In this document: positions 19,038 through 28,406 of the stretch, piece by piece
How the letters are laid out: each line of letters opens with the position of its first letter
How positions within the stretch are numbered: position 1 is the stretch's first letter
NCBI GenBank assembly: GCA_013697725.1
Contig: JACCWI010000055.1
Span: forward strand, 62,001-126,000
Origin: Tatlockia sp.
GTDB lineage: Bacteria; Pseudomonadota; Gammaproteobacteria; Legionellales; Legionellaceae
Direction: 5' to 3'
Length of the DNA stretch: 64,000 bases
The notes under the pieces: generated by a model
What the model was told of the DNA's origin: nothing
What the model saw: only the letters and a program-made list of their open reading frames with translations
Database searches by the model: none
Program-made: the position numbers and the translations under genes

Positions 19038-19712
19038 TCATATCAATGTTGAACTCAAAATTGTATTTGGCTCATTATGTAATTCAGACTGAGGTTTAAA
19101 AAAGCCAATTAGTTGCTGCATCTTTTTACCCTTGTTATAGTCATTATTTAAGTAGTTCTCAATTAAAGTTTTTTGTGACTTAAGTCTTCTGGCCTTAACC
19201 TGGTCTTCAAACTCTTTGCATTTACCTACGAGAACTTTCTGATTAGATAGGTTTAACGGCAAGTCTTTTATATAACTTTTCTTAAATATACTCTGCGTCG
19301 TATCACCTGATTGTTTCCAGGCAAGATCAATTTTTGTTTCAGTTTGAAATATATCTATTGATTTATCCATTTTGTTTAATTTCTTCAAATTAGTGATTAA
19401 TTCATAACTTGATTCAGATTTTGGCTTATATTTTGAAATGTCTGCTACCAACTCTTCCATCATTTTGGAATCGTATTGTTTTATTAAAGTTGTTTGAGCA
19501 TTGATTACAGTAGGAGCTAAAGGAACGCGGGTAAAAAAATCTACGATTGTTTTTATACCGGCCCCAATGGTTAAAGTGAGAGGTAGGAGTGCCATATGAA
19601 TAAGCCATATGGGGATTGTAAAATAAAAAAAGAGCATCGGGTCTACAAAACCTCCGAGAAAAGTTCCTTTTATATTCCGCCACCCAATCGATAACAAGTC
19701 CCAAAAATTCAT
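19038..19712 (-). CDS. unknown membrane-associated protein
   Basis: This 224-residue protein is not recognised. Residues about 20-63 form a hydrophobic stretch of one or two helices (FVDPMLFFYFTIPIWLIHMALL, PLTLTIGAGIKTIVDFF). The rest is polar, Lys-rich and probably helical (KYKPKSESSYELITNLKKLNK). AAGGAG lies 7 bases before the ATG at 19712, which decides the start over an upstream TTG. It sits alone. The C-terminus (SELHNEPNTILSSTLI) is hydrophobic-ended, but I see no firm effector signal. Confidence 0.55.
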   Translation of the reverse strand: MNFWDLLSIGWRNIKGTFLGGFVDPMLFFYFTIPIWLIHMALLPLTLTIGAGIKTIVDFFTRVPLAPTVINAQTTLIKQYDSKMMEELVADISKYKPKSESSYELITNLKKLNKMDKSIDIFQTETKIDLAWKQSGDTTQSIFKKSYIKDLPLNLSNQKVLVGKCKEFEDQVKARRLKSQKTLIENYLNNDYNKGKKMQQLIGFFKPQSELHNEPNTILSSTLI

Positions 19713-19909
19713 CAAGCTCTCCTTCAGAAATTTAGTTAAAGAGGCTATTTTAACAACTTATTATTAAGTCAAGATTAACAATTTCACTGCGAGACTTATT
19801 CGTGAGGTATGGAGGCATCTTTCGGCGGTGATATTGCGTCAGATTTTTTAATGAAATTCCTTATAAATCGCCGCAGTAGTAGAGGTTCGAATGAGAAAAT
19901 GACGAGTTA

Positions 19910-19984
19910 GATTGGTAAATATTATAAGGCTCATAACTGAACTCTTAACGCGCTCAGTTAAGAGCCTCTCACTATTTACCAATC
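19910..19984. repeat. 75-bp nested inverted repeat at the end of the symporter gene
   Basis: Outer arms GATTGGTAAATA (19910-19921) and TATTTACCAATC (19973-19984) are perfect 12-bp complements. Inside, GGCTCATAACTGA (19928-19940) pairs with TCAGTTAAGAGCC (19954-19966) with one mismatch. The right outer arm includes the TGA of the minus-strand symporter gene (19985-19983). It may be its terminator, or a small palindromic repeat element. Confidence 0.6.
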
Positions 19985-21242
19985 ATACTGTTTTAGACAC
20001 ATTGACTTCCTCATCTGTAAAATCGGCTAATTCTGTTCTTCGTCCTTTAACGCCCAAAAATGCGGGCAGGTTCAACTTGGATAATTTATCGTACAGTTTA
20101 GTAAACAGGATAGGAAACATGCCATTAGCCGTTACGTTGGCGGTTGTGCCAAAGGGATCGCAAAGTAAGTAAACTGCCGTAATCAAACCCACCATATCAG
20201 AGCTGAAACCAAGATGAGCTTCCAAGATAGGTGCGACTACAATGATTACACCGCCAGGTACTGCAGCAACAGCATATTTTGCCAGCGCTGTGTAAAGTGC
20301 AAAAATTGCAAAGGTTGAGATTGAAGGCAAGGGCAAGCCAAACGTTAAAATCGTCGCTAAACTTAGTATAGGAATTCCAATTGCACTTCCTAGCGTATGA
20401 ATATTAATTATCGCTGGAACTAACATTCGCGCCTTTTCAGGATCACCAAGATTTTTCTCGGTAGACACTAGAAGCACAGGCATCGCTGCCGCACTTGAAA
20501 TAGTACTAAAGCCTACCAAACTCGCTGGTAGAACATTTTTTAGATAAAAACTGAATTTTTTAAATGAAAATTTAGAGGCAACCAGATACCAAAAGCATAT
20601 ATAAGACCATTGACTAATCACAACCCAAACCAATATAGGACCATATAAAGTTAGCGAGGTTTCAAGCATATGCTCGTGTTCAAGTTTAAAAATAAATCCT
20701 AAAATAAATAGGGGTAGAAAAGGAATAAAGACTTTCTTCAAAAAGCCATTGGCTAAATTATTTAAAGTTGCCGCAACCGCTTTGGCTCTTGCACTAGGCC
20801 AGAATGAAAAGAATATACCCGTGCTAAAGCCAACCAATAGAGCGATATCATTGGATATTAATTTTGTAAGATGGAATTGCCATGCTGGTTCCAACTGTGG
20901 CCCAAAGGAAATTGGCTTCGCTGTAAAGTGTAATAGGTGTAAGCCAATATAGCCTGAGCTATAGCCAAACATTAACGCTGCAAAATTAGAAACAAAGACG
21001 CATCCAATTAATAAAAATACAAAAAAAAGTGCGCCTTTTTGTAAGTTGGACAAACAAGAGAATACAAAGCTAAAGATTATATAGGGCAATAAAAATTCAA
21101 GAAGTGTTTTCATACTTAAACTTAGCGCATAGCTAATCGCTTTAATATGAATAGGTACGTATTGACCCACAATCATGGGAAAAATTAGCACGCTTAAAAG
21201 CAAAATAAGAAACTTATATTTTTGAATCGAGTTTGTAGCCAT
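19983..21242 (-). CDS. dicarboxylate/amino acid:cation symporter (SDF family)
   Basis: The 419-residue protein has about eight membrane segments and late re-entrant-type motifs of the sodium:dicarboxylate symporter family (FSTISSAAAMPVLLVS near residue 240, then NIHTLGSAIGIPILSLA and AVYLLCDPFGTTANVTANG near 375). The serine-rich loop and the NxxGT/N-type motif are recognisable though divergent. It should import a dicarboxylate or acidic or neutral amino acid with sodium or protons. The start at 21242 has AAGGA upstream; the frame extends to 21263 with no better site. Substrate is not predictable here. Confidence 0.75.
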   Translation of the reverse strand: MATNSIQKYKFLILLLSVLIFPMIVGQYVPIHIKAISYALSLSMKTLLEFLLPYIIFSFVFSCLSNLQKGALFFVFLLIGCVFVSNFAALMFGYSSGYIGLHLLHFTAKPISFGPQLEPAWQFHLTKLISNDIALLVGFSTGIFFSFWPSARAKAVAATLNNLANGFLKKVFIPFLPLFILGFIFKLEHEHMLETSLTLYGPILVWVVISQWSYICFWYLVASKFSFKKFSFYLKNVLPASLVGFSTISSAAAMPVLLVSTEKNLGDPEKARMLVPAIINIHTLGSAIGIPILSLATILTFGLPLPSISTFAIFALYTALAKYAVAAVPGGVIIVVAPILEAHLGFSSDMVGLITAVYLLCDPFGTTANVTANGMFPILFTKLYDKLSKLNLPAFLGVKGRRTELADFTDEEVNVSKTV

Positions 21243-21531
21243 ATAAATCCTTATAAAAACCAAAGATAGATTATCAAGCCCCGAGAGGGAAATAATTCAA
21301 GGGCTATTATTGAAAATCTGGTTTTCACCAGAGTTAAAAATAAAATTATTATCGATTAAATATTAACCGAAACCTCTAGAATCTAGAAAACGTAGGCATA
21401 ATACAACTAACTGGCGTAATTTTGCAAAACCTGCTTTTCGAATTGTTTGTTTTATGACGAAAAGAATAGGTCAATGTACCAATTGAGCAAGATCTGCTAA
21501 GATTCGTAATTTTAAAAGCTAGGATAAAACC
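21243..21531. other. intergenic region between divergent genes
   Basis: This 289-base AT-rich stretch separates the symporter (minus) from the lumazine-synthase-like pair (plus). It should contain both promoters. I see no clear RNA element, and in particular no recognisable FMN riboswitch before the riboflavin-family genes. Confidence 0.4.
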
Positions 21532-21957
21532 ATGTCAAACAACACAATTTTAGTGGTTTGGTCGGACTATTACAATAATCTGGCCAAGAAACAGTTAGAT
21601 AGCTGTGTGCAACTGCTGGACGACTCCCCTTATAGCTATGAAATTGAAACCGTTGCCGCAGGCACTTATGAAATTCCAACTGTAATCCAGTATTTTCATC
21701 GTAATAAACCCTATGCAGGTTATCTACCCTTGAGCTTACTTCTTAAAGGCAGCACGGATCACTATGAATTTATTTGGGAACATGTTAAAGAATGCTTTAT
21801 CAAATTTGCTCTCGACGGACTTTTAATTGGTAATGGAATAATTGCAGCGCCCACTATGGAAACTTTGACTGCTCGTGTTATTGAGCAGCAGAGAGTGCAA
21901 GAAGCCTACCATGCCTTGGATTACCTAATTAGTTTTAAAGCAAAGCAAGGATTCTAG
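21532..21957 (+). CDS. divergent lumazine-synthase-like protein, copy A
   Basis: The 141-residue protein aligns by eye with RibH: GTYEIPTVIQYF (normally GAxExP), the central YAGYLPLSLLLKGSTDHYEF (normally GxVIxGxTxHxE) and LLIGNGII (normally PVxxGxLT). The general-acid His is kept in STDHYE, but the N-terminal RFN motif and the C-terminal E-x-A-x-x-R are not evident. Canonical RibH condenses aminoribitylaminouracil with dihydroxybutanone phosphate to make lumazine. Here activity is uncertain. The gene ends in TAGTG overlapping the start of copy B. Confidence 0.7.
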   Translation: MSNNTILVVWSDYYNNLAKKQLDSCVQLLDDSPYSYEIETVAAGTYEIPTVIQYFHRNKPYAGYLPLSLLLKGSTDHYEFIWEHVKECFIKFALDGLLIGNGIIAAPTMETLTARVIEQQRVQEAYHALDYLISFKAKQGF

Positions 21958-22388
21958 TGCCAAAATTATTAATTGTCTCTTCGCAAATACATGAAACTCT
22001 CTCTCAGCGGCAGCTTTCACTTTGCGAAGCGCTCGTCAAACAATCGTCATATGATTATGAAATTGAAGCCTCAAACTTTGGAACTTATGAAATTCCTTTC
22101 ATCATTAATGCCTATCAACAAAAAACCAGCTTTGATGGTTATCTGGTTCTGGGATTAGTTTTAAAAGCTGACCTCGATCATTATCATTACCTTATGTCGC
22201 ATATCAAAGATTGTTTTAGCACCTTTGCTTTAAAGCAAATCGCGGTGGGAAATGGAATTATTTCAGGTGCTTCAATAGAGGAATTGACTCATAAAATTGA
22301 GAGTGCTCAGCCTTGCATTTCCGGTTACCTTGCTGCGTTTAATGCTGTTGATTATTTGATCAAATTGAAAAGAAATTTGTCTCTATAA
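21957..22388 (+). CDS. divergent lumazine-synthase-like protein, copy B
   Basis: This 143-residue protein is a paralogue of the preceding gene (about 35-40% identical by eye) and starts at GTG 21957 inside the overlap TAGTG. It keeps GTYEIPFIINAY, FDGYLVLGLVLKADLDHYHY and IAVGNGII. The phosphate-loop region KADLDH departs further from GxTxH than copy A. The RFN and Glu-x-x-Ala-Arg ends are missing here too. Tight overlap suggests the two products are made together, possibly as a hetero-oligomer. Function beyond the RibH fold is unknown. Confidence 0.7.
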   Translation: MPKLLIVSSQIHETLSQRQLSLCEALVKQSSYDYEIEASNFGTYEIPFIINAYQQKTSFDGYLVLGLVLKADLDHYHYLMSHIKDCFSTFALKQIAVGNGIISGASIEELTHKIESAQPCISGYLAAFNAVDYLIKLKRNLSL

Positions 22389-22518
22389 TTAGATGCGCGA
22401 TTTTTGCTTCGCTAAATAAAGGGCGTTTTTTTAGCATTTCTTATTGATTTATAAGGTAATTATTCATTAAAAAAACATGTTGTATTAAATTCTATCTCGT
22501 GTAAAATTTTTACCAGCT

Positions 22519-23808
22519 ATGATACGAATTATAATATACCTAATAATAGGGTTTGTTTGCCCGACATCGAGCTTGCGTTTGACTTTGGTTGAAGGAACTA
22601 ATTCAAAGCTTCTGCCCTCATCTTTACCAGTAATAGTTTTGGTTAAAACTGAATCTAAATCAGTAACCAAAATTAAGCCTGAAGCGAAGCTGAACCTAAA
22701 ATCTGTGGCTAAGATTAAAAAGGTCTCTCATGAAAAACCACAGAAAATTACGATTAATCAGGTGGCTTTGAAAAAAATTCCCTTTGAAGAGTTACCCGGA
22801 TGGAATGAAACAGACATAAAAAACTCTTTAATCGCTTTCCAAAATTCTTGTAAAATTTTTCTAAAGCAGGATCCTTCCCATAAAGTAGGTTCGCGCTACA
22901 TCAATATTCAGGCAAAAGACTGGCAACCTGCTTGCAGAGAAGCGGCTGCAATAGACGCTGTTTCTGAAGATGGGGCAAAAGAATTTTTTAAAAAATGGTT
23001 TCATCCAGTCGAATTTACTCAAAGAAAGCCAGTCGAAGGCCTATTCACGGGTTACTATATGCCGCAATTAAAAGGCAGTTTAACGCGTACTAAGGAATAC
23101 AATACGCCTATATATAGTATGCCTTCAGATCTACATTGGCCTTCATCTAAACGCGCCTATTTTACTCGTGAACAGATTGATAGTGGTGCGCTTAAAAAGA
23201 AGGCCGCAGTTATTGCCTGGATTAATAGTCCGGTAGAGCGTTCCCTGCTTGAAACCGAGGGAGCTGGCATCATCAATTTAACCAGTGGAAAAAATCTCTA
23301 TCTGGGATATGCCGGAGAAAATGGCGCGCATTATACTTCTCTAAGCAGCGTGTTGATAAAGAAGGGTTTGATGACCCCTTCGAACGCTTCAAAAACAGCA
23401 CTCATCCAATATTTTAAACGCCATCCCAATAATGTAAATGCTTTTTTGCATAAAAATAAATCATTCGTTTTTTTTGAAGATTTGAAACAACCTGAAGCCT
23501 TAGGGGCCTTAGATATGACACTAACACCGGGCTACTCCTTAGCCATCGATAAAAAATGGATACCTCTTGGCTCTCCATTATGGTTAACCACAAAAAAGCC
23601 CCTTGAAAACAGTGAGAAAATGAATAACTTTAATCGACTAGTGATTGCCCAGGATACTGGCGGTGCTATCCGGGGTTTAATGCGCGGTGATATTTATTGG
23701 GGTTCAGGCAAAAAAGCCATTTTTCTTGGCGAACATATGAAAAATAAAGGTCGTTTTTGGCTCTTACTGCCGAAACATATTTTTGAGAAGCTGTTAAGAA
23801 TAGGCTAA
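22519..23808 (+). CDS. mltA: membrane-bound lytic murein transglycosylase A
   Basis: The 429-residue protein has the MltA core (GLFTGYYMPQLKGSLT, then RAYFTREQIDSGAL) and a C-terminal 3D domain. Its conserved acids include D379 (AQDTGGAIRG) and D391 (RGDIYWG), the latter in the position of the catalytic Asp of E. coli MltA. It cleaves peptidoglycan glycan strands to 1,6-anhydro products in the periplasm. An N-terminal hydrophobic segment (MIRIIIYLIIGFVC) acts as signal or anchor, but no clear lipobox is present. A long Lys/Val-rich linker (about 25-90) precedes the enzyme. The ribosome site is weak. Confidence 0.88.
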   Translation: MIRIIIYLIIGFVCPTSSLRLTLVEGTNSKLLPSSLPVIVLVKTESKSVTKIKPEAKLNLKSVAKIKKVSHEKPQKITINQVALKKIPFEELPGWNETDIKNSLIAFQNSCKIFLKQDPSHKVGSRYINIQAKDWQPACREAAAIDAVSEDGAKEFFKKWFHPVEFTQRKPVEGLFTGYYMPQLKGSLTRTKEYNTPIYSMPSDLHWPSSKRAYFTREQIDSGALKKKAAVIAWINSPVERSLLETEGAGIINLTSGKNLYLGYAGENGAHYTSLSSVLIKKGLMTPSNASKTALIQYFKRHPNNVNAFLHKNKSFVFFEDLKQPEALGALDMTLTPGYSLAIDKKWIPLGSPLWLTTKKPLENSEKMNNFNRLVIAQDTGGAIRGLMRGDIYWGSGKKAIFLGEHMKNKGRFWLLLPKHIFEKLLRIG

Positions 23809-23821
23809 TCATCCCAAGACT

Positions 23822-24193
23822 TTAGATTGACCATTCAAACCCTGCTTCTCTCCAGCCTTGAGAGCCTGCTTCTAAAGAATAAACTTGGGTATAACCCATT
23901 TTATTTAAATTATCAGCTGCTAAAATCGAACGAAAACCGCCGCTACAATATAAAATAATTGGAGTTTGCTGATCAGGTATCAGTTTTTCAAGATCTCTCT
24001 CAATAATTCCTTTGCTTAGGTGGATTGCCTTTGGAATGTGGCCTTGATTCCACTCGCTTTCCTCACGGACATCAATAAGCCAAATAGGCTCCCCTTTGTT
24101 TATTTTTTGTTGCAAATCTTGAGGTGTAATGAGCTTGGTTTGTTTCTTGGCAGCACTAACCAGTTTTAAAAATAGGGGGGTATGTTGTTTCAT
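23822..24193 (-). CDS. single-domain rhodanese-like sulfurtransferase
   Basis: The 123-residue protein is one rhodanese domain: WLIDVREESEWNQGHIPKAIHLS (residues 38-60, start motif DVRE) and active loop CSGGFRS with Cys83. The six-residue loop fits sulfur transferases. It moves sulfane sulfur between thiols; donor and acceptor are unknown. There is no signal peptide. It converges with mltA, 13 bases apart. AGGAGAA lies 6 bases before the ATG. Confidence 0.85.
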   Translation of the reverse strand: MKQHTPLFLKLVSAAKKQTKLITPQDLQQKINKGEPIWLIDVREESEWNQGHIPKAIHLSKGIIERDLEKLIPDQQTPIILYCSGGFRSILAADNLNKMGYTQVYSLEAGSQGWREAGFEWSI

Positions 24194-24230
24194 AGTTTCT
24201 CCTGAATTTTCAATCTTAGTATAGCCATAG

Positions 24231-26114
24231 TTAATTAAATTTAGTTAAAAGTTTGAAGCGCAAATGATAATTGCTATGCCAATGTCTAAATCTAGATTGT
24301 TTAGTATTGATAATAAAGGATTGAACTTTTTTTATGTCTAGATAGAGTGGCTCGCCATAGAGTAATGCAAATTCTTGTGTACTTTCGATTAGAGGTGAAA
24401 GTAAGAATCCTGAATTTGCCATGCTTGCAATTAAGCGATACTGTCTTTTGCTGCCATCATTTAAAAGCAAGTTTATAGTTAGCTCATTAATTTTAAACAA
24501 AAAATTTATAATTTTACCAAAATAAGTTGAGCTAATTTCAAGCTCGACAAACAGAGCTTGATTAGCGTTAGGAACTATAACTTGCTCCCCTAAATGATGT
24601 GCTTCTTTGGGTAGCTCCAATAACTTAGGCTCAAAGTCGCTGAAACGGGTTTTTCTTTTTAGGATTAAAAAATTATTAACAGCCTGCTGAGGTTGGTAGT
24701 TAGCAATTAGGAGAGGCCAACTAGCTCCGTCTTCTAAAGTAGGAAAGCGATTATCAATAGGCTCAAGTCTAAAAATAATATTGTCAGGTTTCTTATTAAC
24801 TGATAAATGAGTTTTATTTTTTTCAATCATTGTTGAATTAAAAACTGAGTAACTTTGAAACAAGGGACGTGGAAACCAGGTATTTGCTGAAGAAATTAAA
24901 TAGCTCTGTGCGAAAGAATAAATATCTGTTGTGCCTTTCAAACTTGGAAAAGGAGTTTGCTGATGTAGATAAGCTAGGGATAGCTCAAAATCTCGGCTAT
25001 ACCAATACTTGGAGCTTAGCCTGTTGTTTAAGCCGTTCCATGTCGAAGAATAAGTAGTTTGTAAATTATTACCTAGAGAGATTTTGCTGTAATTGCCGTT
25101 GATAAAACTCCAAGTAAAATACGAAAGAAAAATAAGTGGCAAAAGTGATTTTCGTTTAACTATAAAAATTAGGCAAAGTGCTGCAATAAGTACTGAGGTT
25201 CCTGCAATAAACGCATGACCATAGTGTCTGGTAAAAGCAGCTTTAAAAGAGATAAAGAAAAAACTAAAAAAAACAATAAAGAGAAATAACCTAAGGTGCT
25301 TTGGGAAGCGTGATTCATAGACTAAAGCGAGAAGGATTAAAATTGCATTGACTAAGTAGATGGCAATTTCAATATTCGACCCTGAGATTCCCATAGCCTC
25401 AGAAAATCCCGCGGCCAAAGAAAAAGTCTGGTAGTAATAAAGAGGTAGGTTTTGCAACAATTGGCCTGAGCCCAGCCAAAAGAAAACTATAGCGCTAATA
25501 AATGCCAAGAGACTGATTATAGCCTCTTTTTGTTTTTTAGAAATGAGAAGAAAACTAAAGCACATAAAGGCGATAACTAAAGACAACAGTGCAAATGAAC
25601 CTTTAATCAAGGTTAATAAGCCTAAAGTGCTAAAAAGAAAGGCTAGAAGACCGGATGATGCTATCGTTAATTTACGCTGGCTAAGCTTTAGGCAAACTAA
25701 ACTGACCAACAAAGTATAGGAAAAAAATAATGAATCACGTGAGTAAATCATTCCTGCTAAAAAAACAAAAAAGGCAAAATACCAGCGTAATTTATAGCCG
25801 CCTAAAAGGAAAACCAAAGCGAGCCAATAACAAAGTGCTAAATAAAAGCTGCCGCCAATCATTAACCAATCTGTCGCCGGATGATAATTTTTAGTGTAAA
25901 TGGAAGAATAGGGTCCCAAGGTAAAAATAATCTCTGAACCAAAAGCAAGCCCTTGTGCTACTGCCTGATTTAAAGCTAAAGCCCAAGATGAATCAAGACT
26001 TGCCGCTGGCATCTTTGGTGAAAGCGGAACAAAGACTGCCAAGCTGCAGAGCAACAGGCTAAAACTTAAAATAAAGGTTATTGAGGTTTTGAGCGAGGTT
26101 TGGCTGTTCAACAT
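24231..26114 (-). CDS. large polytopic membrane protein, possible GT-C-like fold
   Basis: The 627-residue protein has about ten membrane helices in the first 360 residues, then a periplasm-sized C-terminal domain of about 260. The first extracytoplasmic loop reads SSWALALNQAVAQGLAFGSE then IIFTLGPYSSIYTKNY. An acidic residue plus GPYS in loop 1 recalls GT-C lipid-linked glycosyltransferases and other envelope glycan proteins. I do not recognise a named family. It stands alone. A transport or glycosyl-transfer role in the envelope is speculative. Confidence 0.6.
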   Translation of the reverse strand: MLNSQTSLKTSITFILSFSLLLCSLAVFVPLSPKMPAASLDSSWALALNQAVAQGLAFGSEIIFTLGPYSSIYTKNYHPATDWLMIGGSFYLALCYWLALVFLLGGYKLRWYFAFFVFLAGMIYSRDSLFFSYTLLVSLVCLKLSQRKLTIASSGLLAFLFSTLGLLTLIKGSFALLSLVIAFMCFSFLLISKKQKEAIISLLAFISAIVFFWLGSGQLLQNLPLYYYQTFSLAAGFSEAMGISGSNIEIAIYLVNAILILLALVYESRFPKHLRLFLFIVFFSFFFISFKAAFTRHYGHAFIAGTSVLIAALCLIFIVKRKSLLPLIFLSYFTWSFINGNYSKISLGNNLQTTYSSTWNGLNNRLSSKYWYSRDFELSLAYLHQQTPFPSLKGTTDIYSFAQSYLISSANTWFPRPLFQSYSVFNSTMIEKNKTHLSVNKKPDNIIFRLEPIDNRFPTLEDGASWPLLIANYQPQQAVNNFLILKRKTRFSDFEPKLLELPKEAHHLGEQVIVPNANQALFVELEISSTYFGKIINFLFKINELTINLLLNDGSKRQYRLIASMANSGFLLSPLIESTQEFALLYGEPLYLDIKKVQSFIINTKQSRFRHWHSNYHLRFKLLTKFN

Positions 26115-26432
26115 AAAACATTCGTGGATTGCTTTTGATAAATTTATTCTGTACTCTAGTTTCTAATCAAAGTCTAGCGCTAAAGACCATAAAGCATGGA
26201 TAGTTTATATTCTCAGGGAGAAGAATTTGAGACAAATTAGCGGGATGTTAACTGCTGTAAATTTAAATCGAAATAAAAAGAATTCAATTCCTAACTACTC
26301 TAATTTTTGTTCGATCACGGACTTGCACGCAAGCTATAACTCAAATCTAATCACATCATACAAAAAGAAATCTTTTCTCAATCAATCCAGAACACAGTGC
26401 TGAATTCAGTCGAAATAAAAAGGATAATAATA

Positions 26433-27179
26433 ATGACTATAAAAAAACTGCAACTTTCCCTTATAACCACTCTTATTCTGAGCACCAGCCTTGCAATGGC
26501 AGGAACTATGGGCGTTGAGGCTCCTCCGGTGCGAGCTTTCGGTGAGGCTAGCTTTTCAGCAGGATACTTCGGTGCAAGAGTAGGTAAGGTTCAGCATATT
26601 AATATTGTTAGTTTAGTGGGTAATCGTTATACCCTTGATAAAAAAACAACAGATAATTTTCTAATAGGTCTTGGATATTTAGTTCACGGCAGAGAGTATA
26701 GCCGGTTCAATTTAGATTATGGCATTAAAGCGTTTTATCTTGCTGATACTCATGTTCGGGGCACTATAGTTCAAGAGGATCTTTTCACTAACCTATCTTA
26801 TCGCTATAGCGTTTCACATGTACCTATTTATGCTATGGCTCGAGCCACTGTAAATAATGCAAGTCAAAATCTTGCTCTAACCCTGGATGCGGGTATTGGA
26901 CCCAATGTTCTCACCACACATGATTATTATGAAAACGCTTTAGATAATTATACCCTCCCTGATAATGCATTCCACAATCACACTCAAGCTGAATTTAGTG
27001 CAACAGCAGGTGTAGGTGTTAAGTTTAATAATTTATTTGATTCTGCTTCTATAGAGCTTGGTTATCGCTTCTTTTATTTAGGACAAGGTAATTTCCGTTC
27101 AGCAAACAACCAAATTTTAAATCGATTAGTGACCAAAGATGTCTACGCAAATGCAGTTGTATTGACGGTTGCTTTTTAA
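26433..27179 (+). CDS. outer-membrane beta-barrel protein
   Basis: The 248-residue protein has a signal peptide (MTIKKLQLSLITTLILSTSLAMA) and alternating hydrophobic beta strands, ending VVLTVAF with the terminal Phe typical of Bam-inserted barrels. AAAGGA lies 8 bases before the ATG at 26433; a GTG at 26397 is less likely. An opacity/OmpW-like small barrel is likely. Glycine-rich strand turns (ATAGVGVKF, IELGYRFFYLG) support this. The next gene starts 8 bases on, so they form a two-gene operon. Confidence 0.72.
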   Translation: MTIKKLQLSLITTLILSTSLAMAGTMGVEAPPVRAFGEASFSAGYFGARVGKVQHINIVSLVGNRYTLDKKTTDNFLIGLGYLVHGREYSRFNLDYGIKAFYLADTHVRGTIVQEDLFTNLSYRYSVSHVPIYAMARATVNNASQNLALTLDAGIGPNVLTTHDYYENALDNYTLPDNAFHNHTQAEFSATAGVGVKFNNLFDSASIELGYRFFYLGQGNFRSANNQILNRLVTKDVYANAVVLTVAF

Positions 27180-27187
27180 GGAAGTTA

Positions 27188-28387
27188 ATGAAAAAGATTT
27201 GTATCTACTTTACCACTTTAATAGCTTTTTTTTTCGCTTCAGTAAGCTCTGCTGCTCCGGGAAAATTTTTTGAAGTTAGACAAGTAGGTTCTATTTTATC
27301 CGTCACGCTTAATCCACTAGCGCCAAAGAGACCCTATCCTTTGGCGGGAATAAAAGTGAATGTTGAGACGCCCAATTTCAAAATATCTAATTGCCAATTG
27401 GATCCATTCACTGGTTTTTGTGGATTTGTTGCAAGCCATTCTAATCCAGTGCTATTCAACCTGGTGGGTACGACAGGACCTCTGAGCATTTCCCTTTGTT
27501 TAAATACAAAAGCTCCTTATACGTGCCAGGACTACTCTATTCAATTTCAAATGCCTACGATACCCGATAGATTTGCCTATATCCCCAACGGTAATTTTAT
27601 TTCGAAATGTGGAATTAGTCCGACAGGGGATTTTGTCAATTGTACAACCACTACCAATGGACTTGCTGGTCCTTTAGGCATTGCTTTAAATCCTGCTGAA
27701 ACCTTTGCCTATGTATCAAATCCTCTGCAAGTAGCAACAGCGATTAGCAAATGTTCTTTTACTGCCAATAGAGATTTAGTGAATTGTAGTATTACTGGCA
27801 ATAATTTCATCCTTCCTTCAGATATAGATATTAATCTGGAAGGTACTCGTGCTTATATTTTGGATAGTTTTCTTGGAGGAGTGAGCAATTGCGTCATAGC
27901 TTCTGATGGGGAGTTGATAAACTGTGTAAAATCACCCACTGGTGCCAATTTGCCCACCTCCCTTACCTTAAGTCCATTGGGAACCCATGCCTATGTGATC
28001 AATGGAGATGTTTATCGTTGCGATATAGGCTTTAGTGGAAATTTATATAACTGTGTAGGGTCGACCCCGACCCTTGGTGGGGGTGCTTTTGCGATCGCAA
28101 TGAATTCAACCGCTACCCTAGCCTATATAACGACGAATACCAAAGTTTACAAATGCCAAATCTTAGCTTCTACAGGTGATTTGTTTGGTTGTGTTGCAAC
28201 AGCTAACGGTTTCATAAGCGCGCGGGATATCCTTATCAACGCGACGGGTACTTTCGCTTATGTGGTTGATAGCGCGGCAAATAATGTATCAAAATGTGTT
28301 ATCAATGCTAATGGAGATCTATCGGCTTGCAGTATTGCTAGTACTGGTTTTATGGCACCTGTTTTCCTGGCCTTAAGTAATATCTGA
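27188..28387 (+). CDS. secreted six-repeat beta-propeller-like protein
   Basis: The 399-residue protein has a signal peptide (MKKICIYFTTLIAFFFASVSSAA). An N-terminal beta domain of about 115 residues is followed by six copies of a 42-48-residue repeat beginning (F/R/H/L)AY(V/I) and containing V/ISKC-x-I-x-x-x-G-(D/N)-L-x-N-C. Each repeat has two Cys about 12 residues apart, which suggests a disulfide per repeat. The pattern resembles YVTN/NHL-type propellers. It follows an outer-membrane barrel gene by 8 bases (AAGGAAG ribosome site). A surface or secreted binding role is inferred. Confidence 0.7.
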   Translation: MKKICIYFTTLIAFFFASVSSAAPGKFFEVRQVGSILSVTLNPLAPKRPYPLAGIKVNVETPNFKISNCQLDPFTGFCGFVASHSNPVLFNLVGTTGPLSISLCLNTKAPYTCQDYSIQFQMPTIPDRFAYIPNGNFISKCGISPTGDFVNCTTTTNGLAGPLGIALNPAETFAYVSNPLQVATAISKCSFTANRDLVNCSITGNNFILPSDIDINLEGTRAYILDSFLGGVSNCVIASDGELINCVKSPTGANLPTSLTLSPLGTHAYVINGDVYRCDIGFSGNLYNCVGSTPTLGGGAFAIAMNSTATLAYITTNTKVYKCQILASTGDLFGCVATANGFISARDILINATGTFAYVVDSAANNVSKCVINANGDLSACSIASTGFMAPVFLALSNI

Positions 28388-28406
28388 ATGAGCCATGTTG
28401 AAATTC

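Noticed and set aside
19880-19900. GGTTCGAATG resembling a tRNA T-arm
   Set aside because: No acceptor, D or anticodon stems can be formed around it.
21264-21531. FMN riboswitch before the lumazine-synthase-like pair
   Set aside because: None of the conserved RFN-element segments can be found.
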